Shown here: one piece after another, positions 1 through 12,360 of the stretch
Layout: the number at the start of each line of letters is the position of its first letter
Position numbering within the stretch: position 1 is the stretch's first letter
Notes under the pieces: model-generated
What the model was told of the DNA's origin: nothing
Seen by the model: only the letters and a program-made list of their open reading frames with translations
Database searches by the model: none
Position numbers and translations under genes: made by a program
Assembly (NCBI RefSeq): GCF_020536995.1
Contig: NC_068363.1
Location: 5,872,598 to 5,936,597, forward strand
Source: Dreissena polymorpha
Lineage: Eukaryota > Mollusca > Bivalvia > Myida > Dreissenidae
DNA length: 64,000 nt
Reading direction: 5' to 3'

Positions 1-2976
1 AAATTAATTGTTTTTTGGGGTTTGGGTGGGGTGGATTTGTGTTTTTTATAGCAATCAGCATTTGAAAGGTGAATTAGTGATTCATGTAATTAGTCCTTTC
101 AATTGTTATTGTTTGTTTACATTGTTAAGTATCAGGAGTATTCATTATACATTCCAAAGTCCATGCCTGTATGTATTATGTAATAGATATAAGCCCCAAA
201 CTGTTCTTAATGTAAAATATCAGACCGTTAAATGGGAATAGTGCTGAAGACTTTTCATGTTTACATAATTGAGAGTTTGATGCTTATAAAACACTTGATG
301 CTTATAACACACTTTCTTATTCTTGCTTTGCTCATGCTGTCCATTTTAAGCAGTGCGCATGGTGAGCTTTTGTGATCACCAGAACTCCATCACACATTGT
401 CATGCATTACTTGTGAATACTTTAGGGAGAGGCCAAATTTATTTCCCAATCTTCATGCAACGTGTTCAGAACATTTGTCCAAATGACATCTTAGTCAATT
501 GTAAAACTGGTTCACATTGGTAAAAAAAACTGGGTCACTATTTAAACTTCGAGTGAAACATTGTAAACTTTCTAATCAGCATGTTTTGTGCCCAATCTTC
601 ATGAAATTTGCTTAGAAAATTTGCTCCAATGATATCTCTTCCAAGTTAGAAAATGGCTCATGTCAAGGCTGCACATGGTTTGGGCAGTTTTCCTTAAATG
701 GTGATAATGAAACCTTTTGAATGCTTTGAAACTCACATGCTTTTGCCAAATCAACACGAAACGTTATCAAAATATTAGTTTTCATGATATCTCATCCATA
801 CTCAAAAGGTTTCCATGTAAAAGCAAGGATAGAAGCCATGTGTATGATACACACTGGCAAAGCTGGTTATAACAGTTAAGTTTCTTTGGTTCACAGGCGA
901 GTAATAAAAAGCCTTTTGCCCACTTTTTAACAGGTCATGTGAATTATTTGCATTAAAAACACGCACTAAATAAATAATGGACAGCTTCTGGTCCAATATT
1001 AAATTAAAGGTAAGTGAGAATTCTGAGATGACATAGCAATCTTTAAATGATTATTATAATGATATTGTATCGCATATTGTATTGTATATTGTAAACTAAG
1101 TTTTTCTTGGTAATACCACTTGAGTGTAATGAATGATATTCATTTGTAGAGACAATATGAATTTGATCCCAATTTTTCTTCGGTCATTAAAATCATGTTA
1201 AGATGGCGTTTGGTAATGGTATGCAGGCTTTTGAATTGGGTTGTATCCACTTATTCCAATTCAATTACTGCCATATTGGATGTGTGTAACCCTCGCGGAT
1301 AATTAGTTTGCTTATTCAGTAAGGGCCTTTCCTTTATTGGGGTAATATGTATGTGAATGTGAAATGTATTGCTTTTCTTAACAAATACATCACTATCAGT
1401 TGAAGGATGGAGATGTAGATTGTATGAATATCTCAAGTTGATTATCTTATTTTGATGGGTGTGAATGTAGTTAAATGTTCTCTCTTGTTAAGTATAGCCC
1501 CCAGACCTTTGTGACCTTGCAGTTTTCAAATGTATGAGATCTTGAATAATTAGGGAATTCTGTAACGGTACTTAATTTTCAAATGGCACACAGTTTGAAT
1601 TCTCACTTGGGTAAAGCAATGTAAACAGGGTATAATGACCTATTACAGAACTAGCATTAATGATTGTAATTAACGAGTGCTTAGTTAACAACTTTTGCAG
1701 TGACTGTCCATTTATGTGACACGAACATAATGGGCTCTGGAAATTAGGATATTAACTGTTCTAGATCAGTGAGTTCTATTAATTTATTTACATTTAAAAC
1801 CCGTTTAAGGCAGCTTTTTAGTTCAGCAGTTTGAGAAAGGTGTAATTATTCACTTTCTGGTAATGGAAAAGTCTTATTGAATTTTTTATATGGATTCTAT
1901 TTAAACAGCATGCCTGTAGAGTGCTTAGCACTTTAGTTAACCCTTTCCCACTTAAAAGCAAAGTGAAATAGGCTATGTGCAAACAGCATAAAACCAGAAC
2001 AGCCAATGAGCAACTCGCAGTCTGTTCAGGTTGTTATGCTGCTTGATGCTCATCAGTATCTAAGGGTTGGAAATAAAGCCTTTAAAACTTGAATCTAGTA
2101 TGAAAGGTCCTTAATTAAATGTTACTTTCTAAGGGACAACAAATGCATGAAAATATGTATCTAAGTGGTTAATTGAAGGAGGCAAGTCCCAGAAAGGCTG
2201 CAGTTTTGTCTGATAACTTAAAAGATAAATAATCTTGTCGAACTTAAAAAAAAATGCTTGATGCAGTTTTTTCCTTATTCAATAGCAAACATAATTGGTA
2301 AGGCGTGTTTGAATATTTCATAACAAATGTGAATCTCATCATTGGAACAATAACCAATCTATAACCAAAAGGTTTCTCATTAATATTTAACATTCCACTC
2401 ACATTAATATATTAAAACCACTAGCCTGAATCATAAGGCTTTAATTGCAACAGATATAAACAAAATCCTATGGCCAGACTATATTAATGTTTTATTTCTA
2501 GCGGCCCAACTAACATTTCACCAGCCCTAATCCTTAAAGACAGCGTGAAAACTGATTAAAAAACATGTTTAAAGTCAGTGATTTTTTTTCTTTCTAACAA
2601 ACATTAACTGCCACGTCTTGTTTGTCATTGCTGAAAGTACCCATCGCACATTACCATTTCAGTGTGAAACGTGTTCACACCATGTGAGTGTCTAGTGTGA
2701 TGTGAAAGTGTCAAACAAGATTTAAACCAAGTCATTATGCTATGTGTTTGTTTCCCTATTACTTAGAATTTATTGATTAAGTGCTAGTAAGTGTCATTTT
2801 AGAACATCTTTTAAGCCATATACTATCACGAGTTCAACTTCAAGGTTAATGCAAATATGACAAATTACTCTAATTTTCTTTTTAATTGGTTGTAATATGA
2901 AAATGGTATTTTCTTTCACAAAAACCAACATTTTAAGACAATTCTTGTTAATAATTGTCCATTTTCCACTTTTCAG
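1..2976. other. Intron of the SLC7 gene with no exon recognised
   Basis: This is AT-rich sequence with short chance ORFs only. The preceding SLC7 exon (the segment before the FADNTYG motif) was looked for and not found here, so it probably lies left of the window. A dispersed repeat occupies about 1939-2175. Confidence 0.6.
1939..2175. repeat. Dispersed repeat with AACCCTT/AAGGGTT-type ends, copy 1
   Basis: This stretch and 3589-3822 share the same order of blocks: AACCCTTT start, GCTATGTGCAAA, an AACTCGCA(A/G)TCTGTTC stretch, GCTCATCAGTATC, AAAGGCC/TCCTTTAATT, ACAAATGC and a GTATCTAAGT end. The ends of the second copy are inverted (AACCCTTT and AAAGGGTT), suggesting a non-autonomous DNA element. 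Family unknown. Confidence 0.6.
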
Positions 2977-3080
2977 GTGTTTGCTGACAACACTTATGGT
3001 GTCATGTCCTGGATTATGCCTCTGTTTGTTGCATGCTCTACGTTTGGTGGTGTAAACGGTGCCATATTCACATCAGCAAG
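2977..3080 (+). CDS. SLC7A5/8-like: SLC7 transporter exon (TM8 region)
   Basis: The exon is 104 nt. It is preceded by a pyrimidine-rich tract and TTTCAG and followed by GTAAAA. It reads [12 protein letters not shown], then a hydrophobic helix with [12 protein letters not shown], and ends after the first two bases of an Arg codon. The FGGxNG stretch is typical of SLC7 light chains. Confidence 0.92.
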
Positions 3081-6000
3081 GTAAAATAGTTCCTCTTTGA
3101 CAGATTTTTCTTTATGAAAAATGAATGCCATTTTAGATGTCATGTTGTGGTCATTTGATAAGAATTTAACTGAAAAGTGGTCACCATAAAATATGTAGTG
3201 CATAATTAAACGCAGAGTAAAATATCATGGCTTAACCAGAATAAGTAATGATCATCCCACAACGGTTTATTCTATTATGTTCCATTTAATTTCACTTTTC
3301 TATCTTCCTGCTTAGATTAAAAAAGTTGCGACACCCATCTTTCTCAGCCTTTGTAGCTGAAATGGACATTGTTAAAACTTTTTGTTATTCGTATTTGGCC
3401 TCTAGTATTGTGAACAATTTAGTGCTAAACTCATAGTGAATACTGTTTTGTTGTAGGTTGTATTTTGTGGGGGCGCGAGAAGGTCATCTCCCTGGTTTCT
3501 TGGCAACCATCAGCACCAAGAACTATACACCAATGCCTGCATTAATATTTGGTGTAAGTGAGCAGTACTATAACTGTTAAATTCACTTAACCCTTTATCA
3601 TTTAGAAGCCAAGTGAAAATTGCTATGTGCAAAGTTTGCAAACAGCATTTAACCAAAACAGCCTGCGAGTAACTCGCAATCTGTTCTGGCTTTATGCTTT
3701 TTGCTGCTCATCAGTATCAGTTGGAACTGAAATCTTGGATCTGGCAAGAAAGGCCTTTAATTGAATTTAACTTAAGGGATTACAAATGCGTCAAAATACG
3801 TATCTAAGTAGTAAAGGGTTAAAGAAGAACATTCTTCGTTTTTATGCCCCCGGTAGGGTGGCATATAGCAGTTGAACTGTCCATCAGTCAGTAGGTCAGT
3901 CAGTCAGTCTGTCCGTCCGTCCGAAAAATTTAATGGCCATAACTTTTTCAATATTGAACATAGCAACTTGATATTTGGCATGCATGTGAATTTCGTGGAG
4001 CTGCACATTTTGAATGGTGAAAGGTCAAGTTCATCCTTTAAGGTCAAAGGTCAAAAATATGGCGTCTGTCCATCCGTCCGAAAACTTTAAAAACATTGGT
4101 CATTACACTTTTCAATATTGAAGATAGCAACTTGATATTTGGCATGCATGTGTATCTTATGGAGCTGAACATTTTGAGTGGTGAAAGGTGAAGGTCAAGG
4201 TCATCCTTTGAGGTCAAATTTCAAATATATGGCGTCTGTCCGTCTGTCCAAAAAACTATAACATTGGCCATAACTTTTTCAATATTGAAGATAGCAACTT
4301 GATATTTGGCATGCATGTGCATCTCATGGAGCTGCACATTTTGAGTGATGAAAGGTGAAGGTGAAGGTCATCCTTCAAGGTCAAAGGTCAAATTTTGCAA
4401 TATTGAAGATAGCAACTCGATATTTGGCATTCATGCATATCTCATGGAGCTGCACATTTTGAGTGGTGAAAGGTCACGGTCATCCTTCAAGGTCAAAGGT
4501 CAAGGGCTAAATTTTGCAATATTGAAGATAGCAACTTGATATCTGGCATGCATTTGATCTCATGGAGCTGCACATTTTGAAAGGTGAAAGGTCAAGGTCA
4601 TCCTTCAAGGTCAAAGGTCAAATATATGGCTTCAAAGCGGGGCAGTAGGGGGCATTGTGTTTAACGAACATAGCTCTTGTTGAACATTCAATATGTTACG
4701 CTGATGAAAAATAAGTTGAATTCAATAAAACTGATTTGTAAACACTTTGTTTATGTATATTACTAATATTATTATCAAGGTTCTTATGTTTTTCTCATAG
4801 TAGTACTGTTGAATTACTTGTGATAGGAAATAATCTGTTGTTTATGTATGATAAATGTATTGTATCTAAGAATTTGCTTTTACGTCTTTCAGTGTATTTT
4901 GACGTTGATCATGTTGAGTTCTGACGACATATTTGCTCTGATCAACTATGCCAGTTTTGTAGAGTCCGCCTTCATCGCCCTTACCATCTGTGGATTGTTG
5001 TACATGCGGTATAAACTGCCCGAAATGGAAAGGCCAATCAAAGTAAGTCAAGTAATAAATAATTGGGCTGGTGTGTTCAAACCCCAGATTATTTTCTCAA
5101 TCAAAATGCTTCTATTCTGGAGAATTATATCAACTTCAAAATGTTTCTTTGTCTGTCCAGATGCATATTGCACTACTACTGATACGGATGTTTTTTTCTA
5201 AATAAAACTTGTGAAAGAACCATCATTATAAAAAGTAGATTTCATTCAATTGCTTTAATATTTTTTTCAGAAAAAGTAGAAAAAGGGTTCATTATCTTAT
5301 GTCAACTGACCCAGTGACTCCAAAAAAAAATTAGAACATCAAACTCAAACTCATTTTTGTGTTTCAAACTTAAAAGATGAGCTTTAATCAACGGAGACTT
5401 CAAAATTTCTCAATTTCATATGAGTTCAGCTTTGTGACTCAAAACTAAAACTAGAAGATGAAATAATTATGTGATCTAATTATTGGTTTACCATGACTGT
5501 ATTTTTTATTGGATTAAATACTACCTTCAGATTCTTCAAGCAAAATACATGTAATTAATGAATTTAAAACTGTGGACGGATATACAATACATATTTAAAT
5601 TAGTCTCTAGCAAGAAGGTAGATATATTGTTATTTAAGCCTCTAGATAAAATACATGTTCATAATGTGGTATATCAAACAAATTAGACATTACCTTAAAT
5701 ACATAGTGTGGTATATCAAATAAATAATACTCTGCCTTGAAATGAGTGGCAAATGGTTTCATGACACAACTTTGGTGAGCGTAGCTTTAATGTCAACTGT
5801 GAGTTTGAGTTAAGCTTTGCATGTATATATTGATTCAGACTATACGATAAACTTGATCACACTTTGTGTTTTACTTGATTGAGACTATTTGATGAGCGTT
5901 CTTCTGACTTTGAGTTATAATTATTTCATAATATTTGATATACTTGAGTCAGACAGTGATATGTTTAATTTTGGCTTTGTGATATAACTGAGTTTTTCAC

Positions 6001-6578
6001 TTGCAGGTGTTTTTAGGTTTCCCCATATTTTTCCTGGTTGTGTGCGTATTCTTGATCATCATGCCTCTCACCAACAACCCGACTGAGTGTTTGATCGGCA
6101 TGGCGGTGGTCGCTGCCGGCATCCCAGTGTACGTCGTCGGGGTCATGTGGAAGACAAAACCACGCTGGTTCAATACGCAGCAAGGTATGTTGCCTTCTTA
6201 ATTTTTTACCAAAAATGTGCAGTGTTATGGCAGCAGGTTTGGCCATGACAGCATTCCCACATGTGGCCTGTGATAATTATTTTAATGTCAAAGTCTCATT
6301 AATATAATTAGGAACATCCTAAAAATGAAAGGTGGCTCAATGTTTCATGTCATTTATCATTTAATGGGGATTTGATCAGTTTCTAGATTTTGTGTATTTT
6401 ATGCAATTTAGGAGTAGAAAAGTAAGCTATGCAACAGAAAAATTCCTCTGAAGGTCAATTGTTACAAATAGTTAAGTTAAGGTGTTGTCTCAATTTCCTA
6501 ATCTGCTTTACAGATAGGCTGGCCATTCTCACTCAGAAGGTTTGTCTCAGTGTGCGGGAAGATCTGAAGGACGATTAG
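2977..6578 (+). CDS. SLC7A5/8-like: SLC7 L-type amino-acid transporter light chain, 3' part of gene (5 exons)
   Basis: The five spliced exons are 2977-3080, 3457-3553, 4893-5042, 6007-6184 and 6514-6578. Every intron is GT-AG and all phases agree. They encode about 197 residues ending in a TAG stop. Family knowledge: SLC7 light chains are 12-TM antiporters for large neutral amino acids that pair through a disulfide with an SLC3 heavy chain at the plasma membrane. Visible landmarks are FGGVNG, the conserved [10 protein letters not shown] loop, [13 protein letters not shown], the ERPIKV junction and a terminal KPRWF-type motif before a short cytoplasmic tail. This is the region of TM8-12; the rest of the gene is left of the window. 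The tail lacks the long extension of vertebrate LAT2 and resembles LAT1. Assignment to the LAT1/LAT2 group rather than y+LAT or b0,+AT is inference from motif resemblance. Confidence 0.92.
3457..3553 (+). CDS. SLC7A5/8-like: SLC7 transporter exon (REGHLP loop)
   Basis: The exon is 97 nt, from TTGTAG to GTAAGT. It completes the Arg codon and reads [19 protein letters not shown], then [12 protein letters not shown]. The AREGHLP segment is the most recognisable signature of the SLC7 light-chain family. It ends in phase 0, matching the next exon. Confidence 0.94.
3589..3822. repeat. Dispersed repeat with AACCCTT/AAGGGTT-type ends, copy 2
   Basis: Second copy of the repeat at 1939-2175, in the next intron of the SLC7 gene. 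It begins AACCCTTTATCATTTA and ends GTAAAGGGTTAAA. It sits only about 35 bases downstream of the exon that ends at 3553. Confidence 0.6.
3843..4657. repeat. TIR-bounded element carrying five tandem units (ATGCCCCC...GGGGGCAT)
   Basis: The left end reads TATGCCCCCGG and the right end TAGGGGGCATT, an inverted pair. Between them are five tandem units marked by GATAGCAACTTGATATTTGGC at about 3957, 4123, 4290, 4408 and 4528. Spacings are about 165, 167, 118 and 120, so the later units are shorter. Each unit also holds TGGAGCTGCACATTTTGA and AAGGTCAAAGGTCAA. A GTCAGTCAGTC/GTCCGTCCGTCC simple repeat follows the left end. It lies in an intron of the SLC7 gene. It has the general form of a non-autonomous DNA element with a satellite core. 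Confidence 0.65.
4893..5042 (+). CDS. SLC7A5/8-like: SLC7 transporter exon (TM9-10 region)
   Basis: The exon is 150 nt (50 codons), from CTTTCAG to GTAAGT. It encodes a hydrophobic helix, [16 protein letters not shown], a second helix, then [11 protein letters not shown], which matches the RPIK motif before TM11 in LAT proteins. An open frame continues past the donor to about 5201, but that part is intronic read-through: the next exon joins in frame at the splice site. Confidence 0.94.
5043..6006. other. SLC7 intron
   Basis: AT-rich intron sequence between two confirmed exons. It holds a short direct repetition of an ATAGTGTGGTATATCAAA-like phrase near 5658-5722. No other structure seen. Confidence 0.6.
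6007..6184 (+). CDS. SLC7A5/8-like: SLC7 transporter exon (TM11-12)
   Basis: The exon is 178 nt, from TTGCAG to GTATGT. It encodes two strongly hydrophobic helices separated by a short NNPTECLIG loop, ending with [12 protein letters not shown]. This equals TM11-TM12 of LAT transporters, including the Pro-Val-Tyr sequence near the end of the last helix. It ends after one base of an Asp codon. Local GC is higher than in the flanking introns. Confidence 0.94.
6514..6578 (+). CDS. SLC7A5/8-like: SLC7 transporter terminal coding exon
   Basis: The acceptor is TTTACAG. The exon completes the Asp codon and gives [14 protein letters not shown], then REDLKDD and TAG at 6576-6578. LAT1 and LAT2 have an equivalent short cytoplasmic segment with a QK pair. 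The 3' UTR follows; its end is not certain. Confidence 0.88.
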
Positions 6579-7866
6579 AGGCTGCACACAAAGTATTCAG
6601 GCTACGTACCACTATTACAGGCCAGCCGTTGAAGACTGGGAAATTATGTCTCTAATCAATATTTATGTTCACTATATATATTTCATTTACCTCTCTTCGT
6701 TTTTGTTCATTCATTTGAAGGTGTGAATGTCTTAGGCAAATTTTTGTGTTGACACTGATGTGAACATCAGAAAAATTAACTGTTTGGCCAAATGTTTATA
6801 GATCTTACAATGTATGTAGATCAGGAAGTGTAAGTTTGTGATCAAATCACAATTAATATATTGCTGAAGTTTATATATATCAAATCATAAATGATAAATT
6901 GGCAAAGTTTATTTATGAAAGAATAGAATTTCCATGTTGTGATTAAATCACAATTTAAATACAGGTAATAGTTGCCAGAAAAACGTTACATGCATGATCA
7001 AAAATACAGATACAGTATTGTTTTCACACAAGTTAAAATTAAAATGACAAGCAGTAGGGATTCTGTTAAACAAGAATTTACTTTGTTGTCAAAGAGGGTT
7101 TTGTGCTTTATTATCAAATAGGTCCTGTTATTTGTGAACTGATAATGTCTGAGGAAACAAGGTATCACTCTTTGTAACAAAGAATGGCATGTATAAACAG
7201 TACAAAACTTCAAAATAAATATTTTAACATAAAGTTCTTTTACATTCTTAGATATGACAGAGACCAGCCATTTTGTTTTCAAATACTCAAGTTTTCATAC
7301 CATTTTGATCACATTCTTTTTGTATTATTTGTGTGTATGTTGAAAACGTCATGATCTGTATTTTTATTTGTATGGTTCATGCTGTTATGGATGCTTGTTA
7401 ATGAGTTGTAGATGCCACTTACAATGCAGACATTTAGGCTTTCCTTTGATATTTTACTGTAAGGGTTTTGTGTTTTATTCCAGATGCTTACACATATCAT
7501 AGAGAAAATAGATGGATCAGACATGTATTAAGTTTGTGATGTATTGCTTTTTCATTTGTTTTAAGCCCAAATCCTTCTCCTGATTTGAATTTAAGAATAA
7601 GGTTACAATGTAAGTTATTTAATAATTCTTTGCTGAAAGGACAGATAACTGATGACAAAACTCTAATCAGATATGCATGAATGTCTTTGTAAATTACTTC
7701 ATTAATTTTATATTTGAAAACATTAATTTGCATTGTTTTACCTGTGGTCATATGTGTTTGTACATAATCCATGCCTCACTTACAAATTATAATGCAATAT
7801 ATCCATTATCTTTTTGAGGCATACCTGTTTGATGTCTTTAAAGTAAATTGTGTGCGTGTCAGAATG
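6579..7866. other. SLC7 3' UTR and flanking AT-rich sequence
   Basis: No ORF here resembles a protein. The 3' UTR of the SLC7 gene must occupy the first part. Confidence 0.5.
7214..7219 (+). terminator. Candidate poly(A) signal AATAAA for the SLC7 gene
   Basis: A canonical AATAAA lies about 640 bases after the stop codon. No cDNA is available and other AT-rich variants exist nearby, so this is only a candidate. Confidence 0.25.
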
Positions 7867-7868
7867 TG

Positions 7869-8660
7869 TTTAGCTCACCTGAGCACACCTTGCTCATCGT
7901 TAGCTTTTGGGATATAATGATGTCCGTCATCCTTGTGAGTTGCCTTCCATGCATCTCTCAACTTGTTCTTCAAATGACATAACCTCCTCAGCCGTTGGGC
8001 AGAATTTCAGGAAACAACAGGAATGTTCCTTGGGTGGTCCTCTATGAAGATAAATGAACTTATATCGGTCTGTTTATTAAATAGGTCAAGGGGCCCAAAT
8101 GTGGGTTCAAAAAATAAATGAATGCTTCAGAAATCTTCCCTTCAGGAACTGAAAAACCCAGAGGTTTAGATTTGGCATTAATCATCATAATATTGCATAA
8201 TTGTTTTTTCAAATTATTCCCCTTTCATAAATACTGGGCTTGCCTAAAGGGTTGCCAGTTTTTAAGTAGACTTCAGTAGACTTATATAGTGAATACTTTT
8301 TAAAACCGTCTTGTCAATGTCTGAAACTGCAAAGCATTAGCCTTTCATATTTGGTATGTAGCATGGTCTATAAGTCCTTTTACAAAGTTTGCTTACATTA
8401 TGTCCCTGTAGTCAAAGCTGCCACCACTCCATGAGTCACCAGTTTTACATAGACTTATTGAGAGAAAATCTTTAAAAAACGTTGTTTTTTTTCTAAAATT
8501 GCAAAGCCTTTTTTTGGTATGTAGCATCATCTACAAGTTCTCTACAAAGTTTTGTTCAAATCATCCCCCATGAGGTCATGACTGACCACACCAGAGGGGT
8601 AACATGATTTATATACGTTTTATAGGAAAAACAATTACAATTTCTAAACAAATGACATGG
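7869..8660. repeat. Degenerate dispersed repeat beginning AGCTCACCTGAGCA
   Basis: It starts with an AGCTCACCTGAGCAC motif; the inverted form occurs at 25219-25231, and a GCTCACCTGAG motif also starts the array near 16174. The body has at least two degenerate tandem blocks about 170 bp apart, marked by TTTGGTATGTAGCAT near 8350 and 8514. It looks like an old non-autonomous element with internal tandem units. Confidence 0.45.
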
Positions 8661-10310
8661 ACCAGAAATGTAAATATTGGTAGGCAACCTCATATAGTGG
8701 TCCTTAACTTAACTTGTTCAGTTTATGCCCATGTGGTCAGAAGGAGCCCTAAACCTGGGGGTCTTGAGTATTATACATCTGTGCCACAGATTCTCTAGTG
8801 ATCATTCATGGATCCTTGTGGTCCTGTTGTTAGATGCTACTGCAAGTCTGTGATTAATGCATAATACATTTAACTGTGTACTTAATATTTTAGCTTTGCT
8901 TTCTCTTTAAATGTTTTGAGCAGTGTTGTTGCTTTGTATTTTTATTGTCATGCTTGTTTTGCAGATTTTGCATAATTTCTAAATTATTGAGAGGAATTAA
9001 CCAGTTGTTTCTATCCTTTCAGTTGATTTTATAATTTTGAACATGTATAAATAATTCTTATTTGCTAGAACACCCAGAGAAATATCAGTTTCTGGTGAAT
9101 AAGTTGAGTTACGTAGGTATTTTCTCCTATTGGGCGTTGGAAACACTTTCCTTCAAAAGGAAGTTTTAAATCACATCACATTTAATTGAAAGATTTTACT
9201 TTTGTGTTACATGAAACATGTGTTATTTGTATTGTTGTTGATATTTATAACTGTTTTGACATTTTATGTTATTTTTCCATATTTATTAATGACCCATGTT
9301 CATGTCTGTAAATGTTTGTTATTTGCTGCTGTAATATTGATTATGGAGTTGATACTTTTACTAGGGAGCCATTATGCTAGTTAACTTAGGATGTATTTAA
9401 GCATTGACTGTCCAGTACAAGTGTTGCAGATTACACACCATAATTATTACATTTCATGGACTTTCAATTAGATATAACCTGATTTCCTCTTGCCTTTACC
9501 TATGAAATACATCATGCATTAAAAATCAGTTTTGCTCTAGAGTGCAGAGGACCAATTGCCTCATTATTTGATTATCCACAATTAAAAATTAATGTAATAA
9601 ACAAAATTGCAATACTATCGAATTGCAGATATTCCCGTTTGTTTGTGTTTACATTTTCATAATTTTGTTCATACATGTACATGTACCTTTGCTCTCTGTA
9701 CACAATATTTGTGAAGAAGTTTTTCAATATGTACGCAATCTTTTGTGTTCAAAGTTAACTACACAAGTAAACTTGTTACCTTGTTTATATGTGGTATTTG
9801 GCATTAATTTTGTTTTATTTTTTATGAATTAATTGTGTGCTCAAAACCGTTTGTTTAGACAATGTGTTCACAGCCCCAATCGTATTTACCACTAATGTTT
9901 TAATTTTTTTGTGAACTCCTTGAGCCCAGGGACCTATTCAAACAAGCTTGTTTGTATAGGTTCCTGTTGAGCCATATGGCACCAACATGTGTTCTCTTTT
10001 CCCGTAGATCTGACTTTCAGTTTTGTACAGACTTATTTACAAAATAATTGAACAAAATTATTGTTACATAATTGTTTGTTGTTGTAAAAATTGTGTGAAT
10101 GTTTACAAGTATGCTTAAGGTATTATTCTGTTTACTCTTTAATAACCATCTGCTTTGTAAAAATGCACAGATCTGGCTTTTAACACTGTTCACTTTAATT
10201 CTCCAAATGTAAAGAGTGTGTTTTTCAATATTTAGGTATGTAGTGACAATAAGAAAATGTATGTACATTTGTAAGTATGTTCGTAATAGTAAAGGGTATA
10301 CATATGTCAG
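8661..10310. other. Intergenic, nothing recognised
   Basis: AT-rich. Short hydrophobic ORFs (9202-9384 and 9623-9832) look like chance translations of T-rich DNA. Confidence 0.5.
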
Positions 10311-10555
10311 GCTCTGATGAAAGGGTGTTTAATGCATGTGTGTAAAGTGTCGTCCCAGATTAACCTGTGCAGTCCTCACAGGCTAATCAGGTACGACACT
10401 TTCCGTCTAAACTGGACTTTAAGAAGAGACTTTCTTTAAACGAAAAATGTCATTAGCATGGAAAGTGTTGTCCCTGATTAGCCTGTGCAAACTGCACAGG
10501 CTAATCTGGGAGACACTTTATGCAGATGCATTTAACACCCCTTTCACAGAGTGCG
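10311..10555. mobile_element. Palindromic TIR element (family M1), full copy
   Basis: The left end has GTTTAATGCATGTG, then AAGTGTCGTCCCAGATTAAC. The right end has the inverse: GCTAATCTGGGAGACACTT, then GATGCATTTAACACCC. The inverted arms cover most of the element. An inner pair of GCACAGGCTAATC-type blocks makes each arm itself able to fold. No coding capacity: a MITE-like element. Other copies here are at 42604-43655 (split), 53586-53852, 56262-56505, 60678-60895 and 62968-63215, with a fragment near 55112. Confidence 0.75.
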
Positions 10556-12360
10556 GCTCATATGGTTTAATTTGCCTGGTAACGCTATACCAGTCAGATC
10601 TTGACTCAGATATAAAACTCTAATGAGGTATCTAGATTTTCATTTTTGCTCCAAAAAATAAAAGTCCTCAAAAATATCTTATTACATACATATAGTAGAG
10701 CCATTTAGCAGACTATTGAAATCTAATCCAATTATTGCAAATATCAACCATGACGTTTAATATTTGGAAATGGTAAACAAATGTTGAAAAAAAATCACTA
10801 AAGCAATGAACAAACCTGTTTTAGATGAGGAATATTAAAGGGCGTTGTTAACAGGTTTTCATATTTTATAGAAACTTCATAAAAAGTTTACCAACAAATC
10901 TTTACAATAAGAACTTAAACTATTAAAACAGGGAGGAACAAAGTTGAATAAATTATAGTGCTTTCCCTGGAGAGTTGAACATGGGCATCTATAGATGCAA
11001 AAACAAGTGCCCTACTATCTGCAACATGATGGCTTCATTGTTTATTCAGTTAATAATAACCACTAAGTACTACACATATTTTCCAAATTATCAAAGAAAA
11101 GCATTCCAAACATTTAATTACTTTACCAATTATGGATGATGATTGTTCATTAAAGAACCATTGTTTGTCACATTGTCATAGTCAGTAGTGTTATTTAAAC
11201 ACAATTTATGCATAATTTTATGAATCCATGACAATTTTTTTGAAAATCGCTATTTTACCACACTTTGAACAAATCCCTTGTACATGTATATGGAGTGTTC
11301 TTCAAAACATTGTATTTCTTATTCCACTGGTTATGTTTTGTCCCTACTTGTTTAACGTTTTTAGCTTCATTTAAATAGTCATTTCTTGCTAATACATTTG
11401 TGTTGACTTGTGTTAAATTTCCATACAAAATCTGCTCAGGTTTTCATAACATTCAGTAAAATATTTAAGAGAAAATTGCAATATCTCAACATCTGTATGT
11501 GCTCATCGTGATTAACAGTTGTTGAATTTCATGATGTAATTAAGGAATATGGATCAACTTTTTCTTAATCATTTTAATATTATATTTGTACGATTTAATT
11601 TGTGGTATAATTGCATATGACATTTATGCATAATTATTATCAGCTTGTTTTGTCAATTAGATCTTAATTATTGTGTAAATTGCCCTAATTTGGAGTAGAT
11701 ATGGTTTGGAGTTCATACAAATTTAACCCTTTGCATGCTTGGAAATTTGTCGTCTGCTAAAATGTCGTCTGTAAATTTCTAAAATTAGCATTTTTTTCGA
11801 TTTTTTTCAAAGAATACTATCAGAATAGCAAACAGTTTGGATCTTGATGAGACACCACGTTCTGTGGGGTCTCAAATGGATCCAAACTGTTTGCAAAGGC
11901 CTTTAAATTCGGTTACAGCGCTGAAAGGGTTAAATGACACGTACTATTACAAAGACTTTCATTTATATGCCTAATAAATGTTAAAAATTATTTGTTTTTT
12001 TATATTGAAACAACAATAATCCTCAACTGGGCTCTTACCCTCGGAGTAAAAGTCTAACTCTAAATCCACTCTGCCAGCCTTGCTCAACGGGTTAATGGTG
12101 AATAGTATACCTTATATTCCTCTTTAATGTCACAGAATATAACGAAAACATCGGCGGAACTCTTCGAATTATTTAATCGTTTTGCGTTTGTAACGCTTTA
12201 TAATTGTCAGGTTTTTAAATCGTCAAAAGATGCGAATAGTGGGTATTTTTGAGCGTAGTAAATGTTCAGCATTACTTTTCGTAAATATCATACAACGAAA
12301 ATTTGCGAACATGAAGCATGTTTTTCAGTTTGTCAATTTACCAAAACATGAAAAGGTCAT
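10556..12360. other. Intergenic AT-rich sequence, apart from the MITE at 11723-11933
   Basis: No gene recognised. Short ORFs are compositional. Confidence 0.5.
11723..11933. mobile_element. Palindromic MITE-like element (TTAACCCTTTGCATGC ends)
   Basis: The ends are TTAACCCTTTGCATGC and GCGCTGAAAGGGTTAA. Inside, GCAAACAGTTTGGATC (11828-11843) is exactly complementary to GATCCAAACTGTTTGC (11879-11894), with a further GAGACACCAC/GTGGGGTCTC stem in the loop. The second stem has a perfect 16-bp base, so the element should extrude a strong hairpin. No ORF. Confidence 0.65.

Noticed and set aside
5043-5201. Extension of the 117-residue ORF beyond the SLC7 exon
   Set aside because: The GTAAGT donor at 5043 and in-frame joining to the exon at 6007 show the extension is intron.
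9202-9832. Short hydrophobic ORFs suggestive of membrane peptides
   Set aside because: T-rich DNA gives Phe/Leu/Ile-rich translations by chance; there is no conserved motif or splice context.
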